Source: Zongyangia hominis
Lineage (GTDB): Bacteria; Bacillota; Clostridia; Oscillospirales; Ruminococcaceae
Reading direction: 5' to 3'
Length of the DNA: 64,000 nucleotides
NCBI RefSeq assembly: GCF_014385095.1
Contig: NZ_JACRTC010000003.1
Coordinates: forward strand, 1 to 64,000
The notes below the pieces were generated by a model that was not told where the DNA came from, searched no databases, and worked only from the letters and a program-made list of their open reading frames with translations. Shown here piece after piece: positions 15,095 to 25,601 of the stretch (the stretch's first letter is position 1; each line of letters begins with the position of its first letter). The translations under genes were made by a program, and so were the position numbers.

Positions 15095-15967
15095 TTACCG
15101 TCCCGTCTTTGCCATCTCCCGCTCAAAGCGCACGGTGAGGGCCGCGATGTCGGCGGGGTCATAGGAGGAGCCGTCCCAGATTTCGTGGGCGGCCACCGCC
15201 TGCCACACCAGCATGGACATGCCGCCCACGGCCTTTTTGCTCAGGCGGCGGGCGCACGCCAGCAGCCGGGTCTCGCCGGGGTTATAGATGGCGTCGAAGA
15301 CTTGGCGGCAACCGGCCATCATCTCTTCGGTGGCGGGCATGGCCTCCACTTTGGGGAACATCCCCACCGGGGTGGCGTTGCACATCAGATCAAACGCGCC
15401 CTCCCGCTCCATGAGGGGCAACACTTCGTCCATGAGCACCAGCCGCGCCCGCGCGTGGGGGGAGAGGGCCCGGATGTCCGCGAGGACGCCTTCGGCCCGG
15501 GGCACGCCGCCCAGCCGCACGGCCAATACCACGTCGCACCCGCGCAGGGCAAGTTCAATGGCCATCATCCGCCCGGCCCCGCCGGCCCCCAGGATCAGCA
15601 CCCGCTGGTCCCGGGTCTCCACCCCCGCTTCACGCAGGGAGCGGAGAAAGCCGTCCACGTCGGTGTTGTAGCCCACCATCTGTTCCCCGCACCGGACGGT
15701 GTTGACCGCCCCAAAGCGGCGGGCGCTGTCCGAAAGTGCGTCCAGATGAGGTATAATTTCCAGTTTATGGGGAATCGTCACATTAAAGCCGGTGAGCGCG
15801 CGGAGCGCTCCCACCCGTCCGGACAGCGCCTCGGGGGGGATTTCCATGACCTGATAGTCCCCCGTCTGTCCCGCCAGCGCAAAGAGGGCGGCGTGGATGG
15901 GGGGCGACATGGTGTGCCCTAAAGGATAGCCGATGAGGGCAAAGGAGCGCGCCTTTTGCATTTCCAT
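15095..15967 (-). CDS. aroE: Shikimate dehydrogenase (NADP+)
   Basis: Reduces 3-dehydroshikimate to shikimate with NADPH, directly before AroK. The 290-aa protein has the substrate domain (ALIGYPLGHTMSPPIHAALF, residues 10-29; FNVTIPHK with the catalytic Lys, about 80-87), NTV, and the cofactor fold with ILGAGGAGRMMAIELA (about 125-140) and the VRLGG NADP loop. GMSMLVWQAVAAHEIW near the end is the family's closing helix. The ATG at 15967 follows GAGGCG; a second in-frame ATG lies 6 nt further. It precedes aroK by 90 nt and follows fabD by 21 nt. Confidence 0.95.
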   Translation of the reverse strand: MEMQKARSFALIGYPLGHTMSPPIHAALFALAGQTGDYQVMEIPPEALSGRVGALRALTGFNVTIPHKLEIIPHLDALSDSARRFGAVNTVRCGEQMVGYNTDVDGFLRSLREAGVETRDQRVLILGAGGAGRMMAIELALRGCDVVLAVRLGGVPRAEGVLADIRALSPHARARLVLMDEVLPLMEREGAFDLMCNATPVGMFPKVEAMPATEEMMAGCRQVFDAIYNPGETRLLACARRLSKKAVGGMSMLVWQAVAAHEIWDGSSYDPADIAALTVRFEREMAKTGR

Positions 15968-15988
15968 GTTCGGTCGCCTCGCTTTAGG

Positions 15989-16915
15989 TTACAGGGACAA
16001 TTCCGCGATGGCTGTCCCCAAAGTTTTCTTGTTTTCGATGTGGAGGTTGGGCATGCCCTTGAGGGTCTTGCGCACCAGCCCCGTCAGCACCTTGCCCGGC
16101 CCGAGCTCCACGAAGATGCTGGCCCCCGCTTGCCGGATGTTCGCAAGCTCTTTTGTAAAGAGGACCGGGGACACCATGTGGCGGGCCAGATAGGAGGGCA
16201 TGTCCGTGAGATCGGCGTCGCAGTCGCCGGTCACATTGGAATAGAAGGGGGCTTTCCCTTTCCCAAAGGGAATGGAGGCGATGGCCTCTTTAAAGGAGAC
16301 GGCGGCCTCCTCCATGAGCCGGGAGTGAAATGCCGCCGACACCCCCAGTTTGACGGCCCGGTGGCCCATTTGGGTGAAGACTTCCACCGCTTTGGCGGCG
16401 GCGTCCAGCTCCCCGGCGATGACGGTCTGGACGGGGCTGTTGTAATTGACCGGCAGCACATAGCCGTCGATGCCCTCACAGACTTCCCCCACCTTCTCCG
16501 GGTCACAGCCGACGATGGCGTACATGGCCCCCGGATGGCGTTCACCCGCCTGCTGCATGGCGCGGGCCCGGGCGTCGATGACCCGGAAGCCGTCCTCCAT
16601 GCTCATGACCCCGTTGGCGCAAAGGGCCGCGTATTCGCCCAACGAGTGGCCCGCCATGGCCATGGCCGGGGGCAGGTGATCCTTGCACAGGGTGTAGCAG
16701 GCAAGGCTCATGGCAAAGATGGCCGGCTGGGCGTTGATGGTCTGGGAGAGGGCGTCGGCGTCCTCCCCAAAGGAGACGGCGGCGATATCACGGCCCAGGA
16801 TGTCCCCGGCGCACTCATAGATCTGGCGGACGGCGGGGGAAGTGTCGTAGAACTCCTTGCCCATGCCGCAGTATTGAGAGCCCTGGCCTGCGAAAAGATA
16901 AGCTACTTTGGTCAT
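15989..16915 (-). CDS. fabD: Malonyl-CoA:ACP transacylase
   Basis: Loads malonate from CoA onto acyl-carrier protein for fatty-acid elongation. The 308-aa protein has the start AYLFAGQGSQYCGMGKE, the nucleophile Ser in AGHSLGEYAAL (about 88-98), the carboxylate-binding Arg in the following helix (RVIDARARAMQQ), the catalytic His in AFHSRLM and the closing ELGPGKVLTGL. ATG 16915 has GGAGG 7 nt upstream; the longer frame to 16960 is not supported. In many Clostridia fabD sits inside the fab operon; here it is on the opposite strand, heading a unit with the aromatic genes aroE and aroK, and divergent from fabH. Confidence 0.96.
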   Translation of the reverse strand: MTKVAYLFAGQGSQYCGMGKEFYDTSPAVRQIYECAGDILGRDIAAVSFGEDADALSQTINAQPAIFAMSLACYTLCKDHLPPAMAMAGHSLGEYAALCANGVMSMEDGFRVIDARARAMQQAGERHPGAMYAIVGCDPEKVGEVCEGIDGYVLPVNYNSPVQTVIAGELDAAAKAVEVFTQMGHRAVKLGVSAAFHSRLMEEAAVSFKEAIASIPFGKGKAPFYSNVTGDCDADLTDMPSYLARHMVSPVLFTKELANIRQAGASIFVELGPGKVLTGLVRKTLKGMPNLHIENKKTLGTAIAELSL

Positions 16916-17290
16916 GTCAAACCTCCATTTTGATGGCTTCGCGACGAAAAATCCTGCCATTTGCCACGATTTTCACAAAATCATCATTGACAAATCGGCC
17001 GTCAGTCACTATCATAATAAAATGTAACGGCTATTATATTTTTTATAAAAATTGGAAATTCCTAGCAGCGCGTGAGAGCGCCCTTTGCAGAAAAAGAACC
17101 TCCCAGCCACAGGCTTTTGCGGGAGGCTTACCAAAATTACTATAACAATAAACCCCGAGAAAATCAAGGCGCTGGGGGAAAACTTCACAAGAAATGAGCG
17201 GGAGGCCGCCAAATACGGCCCGCGGGCGGCTCCCGAATGAAAGAGCATGAGCAAAAGTCCGCGCGCGGGAAGCGGAGACAGGGAAACGAT
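16916..17290. promoter_or_regulatory. Divergent control region between fabD and fabH
   Basis: No gene is seen in this 375-nt, partly A/T-rich gap. Two plus-strand promoter candidates are visible: TTGACA-17-TATCAT (16987-17015) and TTGCGG-18-TATAAC (17117-17146). A CCTCCC/GGGAGG hairpin lies at about 17099-17126, and an imperfect GC-rich hairpin (GGGAGGCCGCC/GGCGGCTCCC, about 17202-17234) is close to the fabH start. On the minus strand TATAAT occurs near 17030, without a good -35. I looked for the FapR palindrome (TTAGTACCTG-type) and did not find it. Confidence 0.5.
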
Positions 17291-18283
17291 ATGGGAATTA
17301 AAATTTTAGGGATGGGGAGCTATATTCCTCCCCTCTGCGTGGAAAACGAGGCGTTCACCTCATTTTTGGATACCTCCGACGAGTGGATCACCTCCCGTTC
17401 CGGCATCAAGACCCGCCACATCGCCGACGGGGAACTGACGGTGGAGATGGGCGTCAAGGCGGCCAAGGGGGCCCTGCGTGACGCGGGTGTGGAGCCCGAC
17501 GACGTGGATCTCATCATCTTCAGCACCGTCACCGCCGATTTTTATTCCCCCTCCATGGCCTGCATCGCCCAGAGCGGGCTGGGCATTGAGGAGTGCATGT
17601 GCATCGACGTCAACTGCGCCTGTGCCGGGTGCGTCTACGCCATCGACATGGCCCGGCGGTATCTCGTGAGCGGGGACGTCAAAAAGGCGCTGGTCATCTC
17701 CTCCGAGCGGCTGAGCCAGATCACCAACTACGAGGACCGCTCCACCTGCGTCCTGTTCGGGGACGGGGCGGCGGCCTATTTGCTGGAAAAGTCCGACGCC
17801 TTCTATACCTCTTATATGGGCGCCGACGGCACGGGGGCGCATCTGCTCTTTGCCCGGCGTCCGGAGAAAAAGACGGTGTTCATGGAGCATGACGTGCCCG
17901 CGCTGCCTGAAGAGTATGTCGACTGGCCCGACGGCGTCCTCTATATGGACGGAAGAGAGGTCTATAAGTTTGCCACCCGCATCATGCCCCGGGCCGTGGA
18001 AAAGGCGGCGGAGAAGGCGGGAGTTTCCACCGAGTCCATCGACCTGCTCATCCCCCACCAGGCCAATATCCGCATCATCAAGACCGCGGCCCAGAAGCTG
18101 CACATCCCCATGGAGAAGGTCTTCTGCAACTTGGATAAATACGCCAACACCTCCAGCGCCAGCATCCCCATCGCCTGCGAGGAGGCAAGACGCCTGGGCC
18201 GGATGCCGTCGGGCACCCGGGTGTGTCTGGTGGGCTTCGGCGCGGGGCTCACCTACGGCGCGGTCATCTTCGACGTGGAATAA
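17291..18283 (+). CDS. fabH: 3-oxoacyl-ACP synthase III (FabH)
   Basis: Condenses acetyl-CoA (or branched acyl-CoA) with malonyl-ACP to start each fatty-acid chain. The 330-aa thiolase-fold protein carries the active-site Cys in NCACAGCVYAID (about 110-121), His in LIPHQANIRII (about 254-264) and Asn in KYANTSSASIP (about 283-293), plus the GDGAAAYLLE loop. DTSDEWITSRSGIKTRH near residue 30 is the dimer/CoA-channel block. I used ATG 17291, which gives the family N-terminus; the RBS (GGAGACAGGGA) is modest. It is the first gene of the plus-strand fatty-acid operon and is followed by an unusual 331-nt gap before fabG. Confidence 0.96.
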   Translation: MGIKILGMGSYIPPLCVENEAFTSFLDTSDEWITSRSGIKTRHIADGELTVEMGVKAAKGALRDAGVEPDDVDLIIFSTVTADFYSPSMACIAQSGLGIEECMCIDVNCACAGCVYAIDMARRYLVSGDVKKALVISSERLSQITNYEDRSTCVLFGDGAAAYLLEKSDAFYTSYMGADGTGAHLLFARRPEKKTVFMEHDVPALPEEYVDWPDGVLYMDGREVYKFATRIMPRAVEKAAEKAGVSTESIDLLIPHQANIRIIKTAAQKLHIPMEKVFCNLDKYANTSSASIPIACEEARRLGRMPSGTRVCLVGFGAGLTYGAVIFDVE

Positions 18284-18614
18284 GGGCCCCGTGTACTCCG
18301 TGGCTCTGGGTGGGGCCGGCCGCCTTTTCGATCGTGGCGCTCGCCCCCTATGCGCGCCGCTCCCAGAGGGCGCGGACGGGAAAGCGGGCCCTCCCGCGAA
18401 CCCTAGGCGTCCCGGACTCATCGCCGGCTTCGATACGGCGCCGGACAGCACAAAAGCGAAATACTTCGGCTGCGCCCCCCATCGGCGGGTCAGGCGCACA
18501 GATTGATAGGGGGCCTTTGACGGCCCGCCCCGTCCGCCGCAAAGCGGGCCGGGAGAATAGAAAAAGCGCCCTTTTTGAGGGCATGGGACACAGTGAGAAA
18601 AAGGAGTGTTGATT
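18284..18614. other. Long spacer between fabH and fabG, no gene seen
   Basis: No supported coding sequence. A GC-rich open frame crosses it but has no ribosome site and odd composition. The end holds GCCC/GGGC around TTTTTGA (about 18570-18583), a weak hairpin close to the fabG start. In related clostridial operons acpP, fabK and fabD often stand at this place, so the gap may mark where genes were lost or moved. Confidence 0.45.
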
Positions 18615-19358
18615 TTGGCAAAAACAGCGTTAATTACCGGAGCCTCCCAGGGCATCGGCGCCTGCATCGCAGAGCGTCTGGCCAGGGACGGCATGAACAT
18701 CGCGGTCAACTGCCGCGGCGAGGTGGAATTTGAAAACGGCGGCAAGCAGGTGGCGGCCAAGTGCCGGGAGTACGGCGTGGACGCCGACTGCTTCCTGTGC
18801 GACGTCACCGATTTTGACGGCTGCGGCGAGATGGTCAAGAAGGTGGTGGCCCGTTTCGGCAGCCTGGACGTGCTCGTCAACAACGCCGGTATCACCCGGG
18901 ACGGTCTCTTGGTGCGCATGAGCGAGGAGCAGTACGATGCGGTCATCAATGTCAATATGAAGAGCGTCTTCAATATGACCCGCTTTGCCGGGGCCCAGAT
19001 GATCCGCCAGCGGGGCGGGCGCATCGTCAACGTCTCGTCGGTGGCGGGGCTTTACGGCAACGCCGGTCAGTTTAATTACAGCGCCTCCAAGGCGGGCATC
19101 GTGGGCATGACCATGACCGCCGCCAAGGAGTTGGGCGGGCGCAATATCACCGTCAACGCGGTGGCTCCCGGCTTTATCAACACCCAGATGACGGCGGTCC
19201 TCCCCGACAAGGTCAAGGAGGAGGCCCTCCACGGCATCGCCCTCCGGCGCTTCGGCGAGGTGGAGGAGATCGCGGCGGCGGTGTCCTTCTTAGTGGGACC
19301 GGATTCCACCTATATCACCGGCCAAACCCTGGTCATCGACGGCGGCATGGTGATGTGA
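18615..19358 (+). CDS. fabG: 3-oxoacyl-ACP reductase (FabG)
   Basis: Reduces 3-ketoacyl-ACP to 3-hydroxyacyl-ACP with NADPH. The 247-aa short-chain dehydrogenase has TALITGASQGIGACIAERLA (nucleotide loop), the NNAGITRDGL motif, the catalytic Ser in VNVSSVAG, Tyr-x3-Lys in YSASKAG, and the AVAPGFINTQMT segment. Translation most likely starts at TTG 18615: AAAAAGGAG ends 9 nt before it, while the upstream in-frame GTG (18606) and TTG (18609) crowd the ribosome site. Its length then equals the family norm. It lies between fabH and fabF in the elongation operon. Confidence 0.95.
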   Translation: MAKTALITGASQGIGACIAERLARDGMNIAVNCRGEVEFENGGKQVAAKCREYGVDADCFLCDVTDFDGCGEMVKKVVARFGSLDVLVNNAGITRDGLLVRMSEEQYDAVINVNMKSVFNMTRFAGAQMIRQRGGRIVNVSSVAGLYGNAGQFNYSASKAGIVGMTMTAAKELGGRNITVNAVAPGFINTQMTAVLPDKVKEEALHGIALRRFGEVEEIAAAVSFLVGPDSTYITGQTLVIDGGMVM

Positions 19359-19444
19359 TTAAATACTAATTGTATAAATTAAGATAAATAATACTGAAAA
19401 TCCCCTGTCCGAGGCCTTAGGGCCCCAGGGGAGGATGGAAAGGT

Positions 19445-20695
19445 ATGGGAAAAGGCATGAACAGAGTGGTAGTGACTGGCATCGGCGCGGTGACGCCGGT
19501 GGGCACGGGCGTGGCGGAGATGTGGAAGAACATCCAAGCGGGCATGTGCGGCATCGGGGAGATCACCCATTTCGACACCAGTGATTTTGATATTAAGCTG
19601 GCGGCCGAGGTCAGAGACTTCGACCCCACCGCGTATATCAGCAAGAAGGAAGCCCGGCGGATGGACCGGTATTGTCAGTTCGCCTGCGCGGCGGCAAGTT
19701 TGGCCCTCACGGACGCGGACAGCAAGTTCGAGGACGACGATCCGTTTCGGGTGGGCGTCATCCTGGGCAGCGGCATCGGCGGCATCGGCACCTTCGAGGA
19801 GGAACACCTCAAATCCATCGAAAAGGGCTATAACCGGGTGTCCCCCTTCTTTATCCCCATGATGATCTCCAACATGGGCTGCGGCATGATCGCCATGCAG
19901 CACGGCTTTAAAGGGGCCAACTTCACCGCCGTCACCGCCTGTTCCTCGGCCAACCACGCCATCGGGGAGGCCTATCGCAACATCAAATACGGATATCTGG
20001 ATGTGGCGGTGACCGGCGGCGCGGAAGCGACCATCACCAAGTTCGCGGCGGCGGGCTTCCACAACATGGGGGCGCTGACCAAGAGCCAGGACCCGACGCG
20101 CGCCTCCATCCCCTTTGATAAGGAGCGCAGTGGATTTGTCATGGGCGAAGGCTCGGTGATGCTCGTTTTGGAGGAACTGGAGCACGCGAAGAAGAGAGGG
20201 GCCAAGATTTACGGGGAAGTCGTGGGCTACGGCGCCACGGCCGACGCCTATCACATCACCAGCCCCGACCCCGAGGGCGCGGGCGCAGCCAAGGCCATGG
20301 AGCTTGCCATTGAAGAGGCGGGCATCCGTCCGGACCAGGTGGGGTACATCAACGCCCACGGCACCTCCACCCCCATCAACGACAAATATGAGACCAGAGC
20401 GGTCAAGAAGGTCTTTGGGGAGCAGGCGAAGGAGATTCCCATGTCCTCCACCAAGTCCATGACCGGGCACATGCTGGGCGCGGCGGGCGCTATGGAGACG
20501 GCCGTCTCCGTCTTGGCGCTGCGCGACGGCGTGCTGCCGCCCACCATCGGCTTCCAGGTGCCCGACGAGGAGTGCGATCTCGACTATGTCACCGAGGGCG
20601 CACGGAAGGCGGATATTACCTATGCCATCACCAATTCACTGGGCTTCGGCGGACAGAACGCCACCCTGTGTCTGAAAAAATATCAGGGCGAATAA
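19445..20695 (+). CDS. fabF: 3-oxoacyl-ACP synthase II (FabF)
   Basis: Condenses malonyl-ACP with growing acyl-ACP chains. The 416-aa protein has the Cys nucleophile in VTACSSANHAIGEAY (about 160-174), the two His in NAHGTSTPINDKYE and STKSMTGHMLGAAGA, the GSGIGGIGTFEE loop, and ends in FGGQNATLCLKKY. ATG 19445 follows GGGGAGG at 10 nt; an internal ATG at 19457 gives the textbook N-terminus (NRVVVTGIGAVTPVG) and is an alternative start. It follows fabG by 86 nt and precedes accB by 48 nt. Confidence 0.95.
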   Translation: MGKGMNRVVVTGIGAVTPVGTGVAEMWKNIQAGMCGIGEITHFDTSDFDIKLAAEVRDFDPTAYISKKEARRMDRYCQFACAAASLALTDADSKFEDDDPFRVGVILGSGIGGIGTFEEEHLKSIEKGYNRVSPFFIPMMISNMGCGMIAMQHGFKGANFTAVTACSSANHAIGEAYRNIKYGYLDVAVTGGAEATITKFAAAGFHNMGALTKSQDPTRASIPFDKERSGFVMGEGSVMLVLEELEHAKKRGAKIYGEVVGYGATADAYHITSPDPEGAGAAKAMELAIEEAGIRPDQVGYINAHGTSTPINDKYETRAVKKVFGEQAKEIPMSSTKSMTGHMLGAAGAMETAVSVLALRDGVLPPTIGFQVPDEECDLDYVTEGARKADITYAITNSLGFGGQNATLCLKKYQGE

Positions 20696-20743
20696 GCCCG
20701 TCAAACTGCGGCGCTCCCAGAGACGGGGCGCGGGGAGGAACCT

Positions 20744-21211
20744 ATGGAACTGAATGTAGAAAATATCATCAGCCTGATGGACCGGGTGGCAGAGGATCAG
20801 CTCACCCGGCTAGAAATTGAAAGCGAAGGGGTGAAGCTCGTCATCGAGGGAGCCAAGACCGAGATGGTGCTTCCGCCCATGCCCGCGGTGCCCATGCCTA
20901 TTCCCGCCGCCGCACCGGCCCAGGCGGGCCAGGCGCCGGCCGCCGCTCCCGTGCAGGAAAAGGAGGTGCGGGGCCAGGTGGTCAAGTCCCCCATTGTGGG
21001 AACCTTCTACCACTCGGCCGCGCCGGAAAAGCCCCCCTTCGTCAGCGTGGGGACCCGGGTCAAGAAGGGGGATACCCTCTTTATCATTGAGTCCATGAAG
21101 CTGATGAACGAGGTGCCCAGCGAGTTTGACGGCGTCGTCGCCGACATCCTCATCGATAACGCCCAGCCGGTGGAGTTCGGCCAGCCCGTCATGGTCATCG
21201 ACCCGGCGTAA
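20744..21211 (+). CDS. accB: Biotin carboxyl carrier protein of acetyl-CoA carboxylase
   Basis: Carries the biotin that shuttles CO2 between AccC and AccDA. The 155-aa protein has an N-terminal helix, a Pro/Ala-rich flexible hinge (about 48-80) and the biotinyl domain ending in VMVID. The biotinylated Lys lies in IESMKLMNEV (about 116-125). The thumb loop FYHSAAPEKPPFV that marks acetyl-CoA carboxylase carriers, as opposed to decarboxylase carriers, is present. The ATG follows GGGGAGG at 6 nt. The gene sits in the standard clostridial order fabF-accB-fabZ-accC-accD-accA, but a 323-nt repeat-filled gap separates it from fabZ. Confidence 0.95.
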   Translation: MELNVENIISLMDRVAEDQLTRLEIESEGVKLVIEGAKTEMVLPPMPAVPMPIPAAAPAQAGQAPAAAPVQEKEVRGQVVKSPIVGTFYHSAAPEKPPFVSVGTRVKKGDTLFIIESMKLMNEVPSEFDGVVADILIDNAQPVEFGQPVMVIDPA

Positions 21212-21520
21212 GGCGCCGGGCTGTAACGCATTGGCAACATAAACGCGTGCGACGCGACGGCGGTGCGGAAGGAAACAATTGCGCGTCATCCCGCCCGCAG
21301 GCCAGCTACCGCTGGAGGATGCCGCGCTGTAACGCATATGGGCCTGTAACGCGGGCAACGCGGCAGTGATGCGAAAGGAAACAATTGCGCGTCATCCCGC
21401 CCGCAGGCCAGCTACCGCTGGAGGATGCCGCGCTGTGACGCATACGAACCAGTAACGCGGGCGACGCGACAGTGGTACGATGAAAACCAAGAGCGCGACA
21501 ACCCCCGGCGGAGCCGGAGA
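21212..21520. repeat. Intergenic repeat cluster 3 inside the fab/acc operon (106-bp period)
   Basis: Two nearly identical copies with 106-bp period contain GGAAACAATTGCGCGTCATC (from 21271 and 21377), CCCGCCCGCAGGCCAGCTAC and GCTGGAGGATGCCGCGCTGT. A third partial copy (TAACGCGGGCGACGCGACAG) lies near 21452-21471. CCAGCTACCGCTGG is a palindrome. The cores match the family in other spacers. The block is transcribed within the operon, so it may fold in the mRNA between accB and fabZ. Confidence 0.85.
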
Positions 21521-21534
21521 AAAGAGGTAAGAGA

Positions 21535-21990
21535 GTGGAAGAAGTGCTGATGAACCAAGAGCAGATCAAGAAAATTATCCCCCACAGGGACCCGTTTCTG
21601 CTCATTGATGAAATATTGGAGCTCACCCCCGGCGAACGGGTGGTGGCGAGAAAGACTTTAAAGGAAGACGAGTTCTGGTTTCAGGGCCATTTCCCGGGCA
21701 TGCCGGTACAGCCGGGGGTGCTCACGGTGGAGATGCTGGCCCAGGCGGGCGCTGTCTGCGTGCTGAGTTTAGAGCAGTTTCAGGGCCATGTGGCCTTTTT
21801 CGCGGGCATCGACAAAGCAAGGTTCCGCCAGCAGATCAAACCCGGCGACACCGTCCTCTTGGAAATGGAGATGCTCAAGCTGAGAAGCAGCATGGGCGTG
21901 GGCAAGGCCACGGCCACGGTGAATGGAAAGCGGGCGGTGACGGCGGAGCTCACCTTTGCCATCGGCCCCAAGGCCGCGGGCGAAGAATAG
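21535..21990 (+). CDS. fabZ: 3-hydroxyacyl-ACP dehydratase (FabZ)
   Basis: Removes water from 3-hydroxyacyl-ACP to give trans-2-enoyl-ACP. The 151-aa hot-dog-fold protein has [14 protein letters not shown] near the start, the catalytic His in [18 protein letters not shown] (about 48-65) with the partner Glu in the same helix, and [18 protein letters not shown] 21535 follows AGAGGTAAGAGA; ATG 21550 with GGAAG upstream is an equally normal family start, so the first five residues are uncertain. It precedes accC by 12 nt. Confidence 0.94.
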   Translation: MEEVLMNQEQIKKIIPHRDPFLLIDEILELTPGERVVARKTLKEDEFWFQGHFPGMPVQPGVLTVEMLAQAGAVCVLSLEQFQGHVAFFAGIDKARFRQQIKPGDTVLLEMEMLKLRSSMGVGKATATVNGKRAVTAELTFAIGPKAAGEE

Positions 21991-22002
21991 TGGAGGGACG
22001 CC

Positions 22003-23358
<1,356 letters not shown>

Positions 23359-23424
23359 GCCCCGCCCCCTGGGCAAAGGGCGCAAAAAAGCCCGGGGGCT
23401 TGGTAAAAAGGAGGGAACGCCGTC

Positions 23425-24306
23425 GTGTGGGAGGAACTGTTTCAAAAGGTAAAGACCCGGCTGGACATCGAAGACACCTCCGAGGGAAAAGCAAAAAAAA
23501 TCAGCATTCCCAGCGATCTGCTGTTTAAGTGTCCCCGCTGCCAGCAGGTGGCGCTGATGGAGGAATTTACAGCGGGCGGCAAGGTGTGCAAAAGCTGCGG
23601 TTATCACGCCCGGCTCAGCGCCCGTGAAAGACTGGAATTAACGGTTGACAATGAGACGTTTAAAGAATATGATACCCTTATGAAAAGCAGAAACCCCATT
23701 GATTTCCCCGGCTATGAGGAGAAGGTGAAGGAACTTCAGAAGAAGACGGGCCTCTCCGACGCGGTGGTCACCGGCGAATGCGAGATCATGGGGGAGCAGT
23801 GCGTGGTGGCGGTGATGGACTCCCGGTTTATGATGGCCTCCATGGGTTCGGTGGTGGGAGAAAAGATCACCCGCGCCTTTGAGCGGGCCACCGAGAAGCG
23901 CCTCCCCGTCGTCATCTTCACTTCCTCCGGCGGCGCCCGGATGCAGGAGGGGATTCTCTCCCTCATGCAGATGGCCAAGACCTCCGGCGCCTGTGCCCGG
24001 CACAGCGACGCGGGGCTGCTTTACATCACCGTCCTCACCGACCCCACCACCGGCGGCGTCACCGCCAGCTTTGCCATGCTCGGCGACATCATCATCGCAG
24101 AACCCAAGGTGCTCGTGGGCTTTGCCGGACGCCGGGTCATCGAGGGCACCATCAAGCAGCGGCTTCCCGACGATTTCCAGTCGGCGGAATTTCTCATGGA
24201 ACACGGCTTTGTGGACATGATCGTGGAGCGCCGGGAAATGCGCAGGACTTTGGCGGACCTTATCCGCCTGCACGGCGCGGGAAAGGCGGGTGGATTTGAT
24301 GAGTAA
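23425..24306 (+). CDS. accD: Acetyl-CoA carboxylase carboxyltransferase beta subunit
   Basis: Together with AccA transfers CO2 from biotin to acetyl-CoA, giving malonyl-CoA. The 293-aa protein has the N-terminal four-Cys zinc ribbon (CPRCQ at about 35-39 and CKSCG at about 54-58) and the crotonase-like core with SSGGARMQEGILSLMQMAK and PTTGGVTASFAMLGDI. The start is GTG 23425, 9 nt after AAAGGAGGG. Its 3' end overlaps accA by 8 nt if accA starts at ATG 24299, so the two are translationally coupled. Confidence 0.96.
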   Translation: MWEELFQKVKTRLDIEDTSEGKAKKISIPSDLLFKCPRCQQVALMEEFTAGGKVCKSCGYHARLSARERLELTVDNETFKEYDTLMKSRNPIDFPGYEEKVKELQKKTGLSDAVVTGECEIMGEQCVVAVMDSRFMMASMGSVVGEKITRAFERATEKRLPVVIFTSSGGARMQEGILSLMQMAKTSGACARHSDAGLLYITVLTDPTTGGVTASFAMLGDIIIAEPKVLVGFAGRRVIEGTIKQRLPDDFQSAEFLMEHGFVDMIVERREMRRTLADLIRLHGAGKAGGFDE

Positions 24307-25105
24307 ATTGACCGCCTGGGAGCGGATGGAGCTCATCCGCCAGAAGGAGCGCCCCACGGTGCGCGACTATATCCCCGTCGTCTTCGACGAATTTTTTGAA
24401 ATGCACGGCGACCGGCTCTACGGCGACGACCACGCCATTGTGGGCGGCATCGGTGTCCTGGACGGGACCCCCGTCACCGTCATCGGCCAGCTCAAGGGCA
24501 AGACCATCGAGGAAAACAAGCACGCCAATTTCGCCATGGCCCACCCGGAGGGGTACCGCAAGGCCCTCAGGCTGATGCGCCAGGCGGAGAAGTTCCACCG
24601 TCCGGTCCTCTGTTTCATCGACACCCCCGGCGCGTTCTGCGGCGTGGAGGCCGAGGAGCGGGGCCAGGGCGAGGCCATCGCCAAGAACCTGTTTGAGCTC
24701 ATGCGCCTCAAGACGCCGGTTATTTCGGTGGTGCTGGGCGAGGGAGGCTCCGGCGGCGCGCTGGGGCTGGGCGTCTGCGACCGGCTGGCCATGCTGGAAA
24801 ACGCCGTCTATTCGGTCATCTCCCCCCGGGGCTGCGCCAGCATCCTGTGGAAGGACGCCTCCAAAGAGAAGGAAGCGGCCAATGTGCTGAAAATCACGGC
24901 GGAGGACCTCCAGGAATTCGGCGTGTGCGACGATATCTTGGCGGAACCCACGGGCGGCGCGCACAAGCAGCCGGAGCTCATGGCCCAGACGCTCAGAGAC
25001 TACCTCATCCACACGGTGGGGGTGCTGCGGGACTGGGACGAACAGGAGCTTTTGGACGCCCGCTATCACAAATTTAGGAAAATCGGTGAATTTTCCGAAG
25101 AGTAG
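24299..25105 (+). CDS. accA: Acetyl-CoA carboxylase carboxyltransferase alpha subunit
   Basis: Partner of AccD in malonyl-CoA formation. The 268-aa crotonase-fold protein has RPTVRDYIPVVFDEFFEMHG near the start, IGQLKGKT, the FIDTPGAFCGVEAEERGQGEAIA block (about 106-128 of the protein) and VVLGEGGSGGALGLGVCD with the oxyanion glycines. ATG 24299 overlaps the last codons of accD; a GTG at 24290 is another possible start. It is slightly shorter than the ~315-aa proteobacterial form, as is usual in Clostridia. acpP follows after 82 nt. Confidence 0.95.
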   Translation: MSKLTAWERMELIRQKERPTVRDYIPVVFDEFFEMHGDRLYGDDHAIVGGIGVLDGTPVTVIGQLKGKTIEENKHANFAMAHPEGYRKALRLMRQAEKFHRPVLCFIDTPGAFCGVEAEERGQGEAIAKNLFELMRLKTPVISVVLGEGGSGGALGLGVCDRLAMLENAVYSVISPRGCASILWKDASKEKEAANVLKITAEDLQEFGVCDDILAEPTGGAHKQPELMAQTLRDYLIHTVGVLRDWDEQELLDARYHKFRKIGEFSEE

Positions 25106-25187
25106 TGCATATCCATAGGGTTACCTGGTGAAAGATCACCTTAACTTATAGAAAATAAAATCTAAAGTCATTTGAGGAGGAACAGCA

Positions 25188-25421
25188 ATGGTACTGGAGA
25201 AAGTCAGAGAAATTCTTTGCGATCAGCTGGATGTCGACGAGGAGCAGGTCACCATGGAGGCCAGCATCACCGACGACCTCGGCGCGGACTCTTTGGATGT
25301 TGTCGACCTTGTCATGAGCATCGAGGAGGAGTTCGACCTGGAATTCCCCGATGAGGAAGTCGAGAACATCAAAACCGTCGGCGACATCGTCAAGTACATC
25401 GAGTCCAAAATCGACGCATAG
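25188..25421 (+). CDS. acpP: Acyl carrier protein
   Basis: Carries the growing acyl chain on a 4'-phosphopantetheine arm. The 77-aa, strongly acidic four-helix protein has the modification Ser in [15 protein letters not shown] (about 30-44) and ends [20 protein letters not shown] lies 6 nt before the ATG. It is the last gene of the fatty-acid unit; a terminator follows. In many clostridial operons acpP stands next to fabH instead. A small GGTGAAAGATCACC hairpin lies in the accA-acpP gap and may help set a higher acpP level. Confidence 0.97.
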   Translation: MVLEKVREILCDQLDVDEEQVTMEASITDDLGADSLDVVDLVMSIEEEFDLEFPDEEVENIKTVGDIVKYIESKIDA

Positions 25422-25436
25422 GAAACGCTTGGAAGA

Positions 25437-25472
25437 GCCGCCGCACATCCGATTGTGCGGCGGCTTTCTTTT
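25437..25472 (+). terminator. Terminator of the fab/acc operon
   Basis: GCCGCCGCACA and TGTGCGGCGGC form an 11-bp stem over 6 nt, followed by TTTCTTTT just after acpP. Confidence 0.9.
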
Positions 25473-25601
25473 GCGGCGGAAAGGTTCGCATTTCTTATTG
25501 AAAAAACCGAGTTTTTCTCCTATAATGGAGGAGAATCCCTGTTTCCGGCGCGCCGGGGCAGGGAAATTGGACAAGCAAACGAATGAAAAGGAGCGGTGAC
25601 A

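Noticed and set aside
16916..17290. FapR operator in the fabD-fabH control region
   Set aside because: No copy of the FapR palindrome was found on reading both strands.
18223..18612. Open frame in the fabH-fabG gap
   Set aside because: No ribosome site, Arg/Pro-rich sequence and no resemblance to AcpP, FabK or FabD, which might be expected there.
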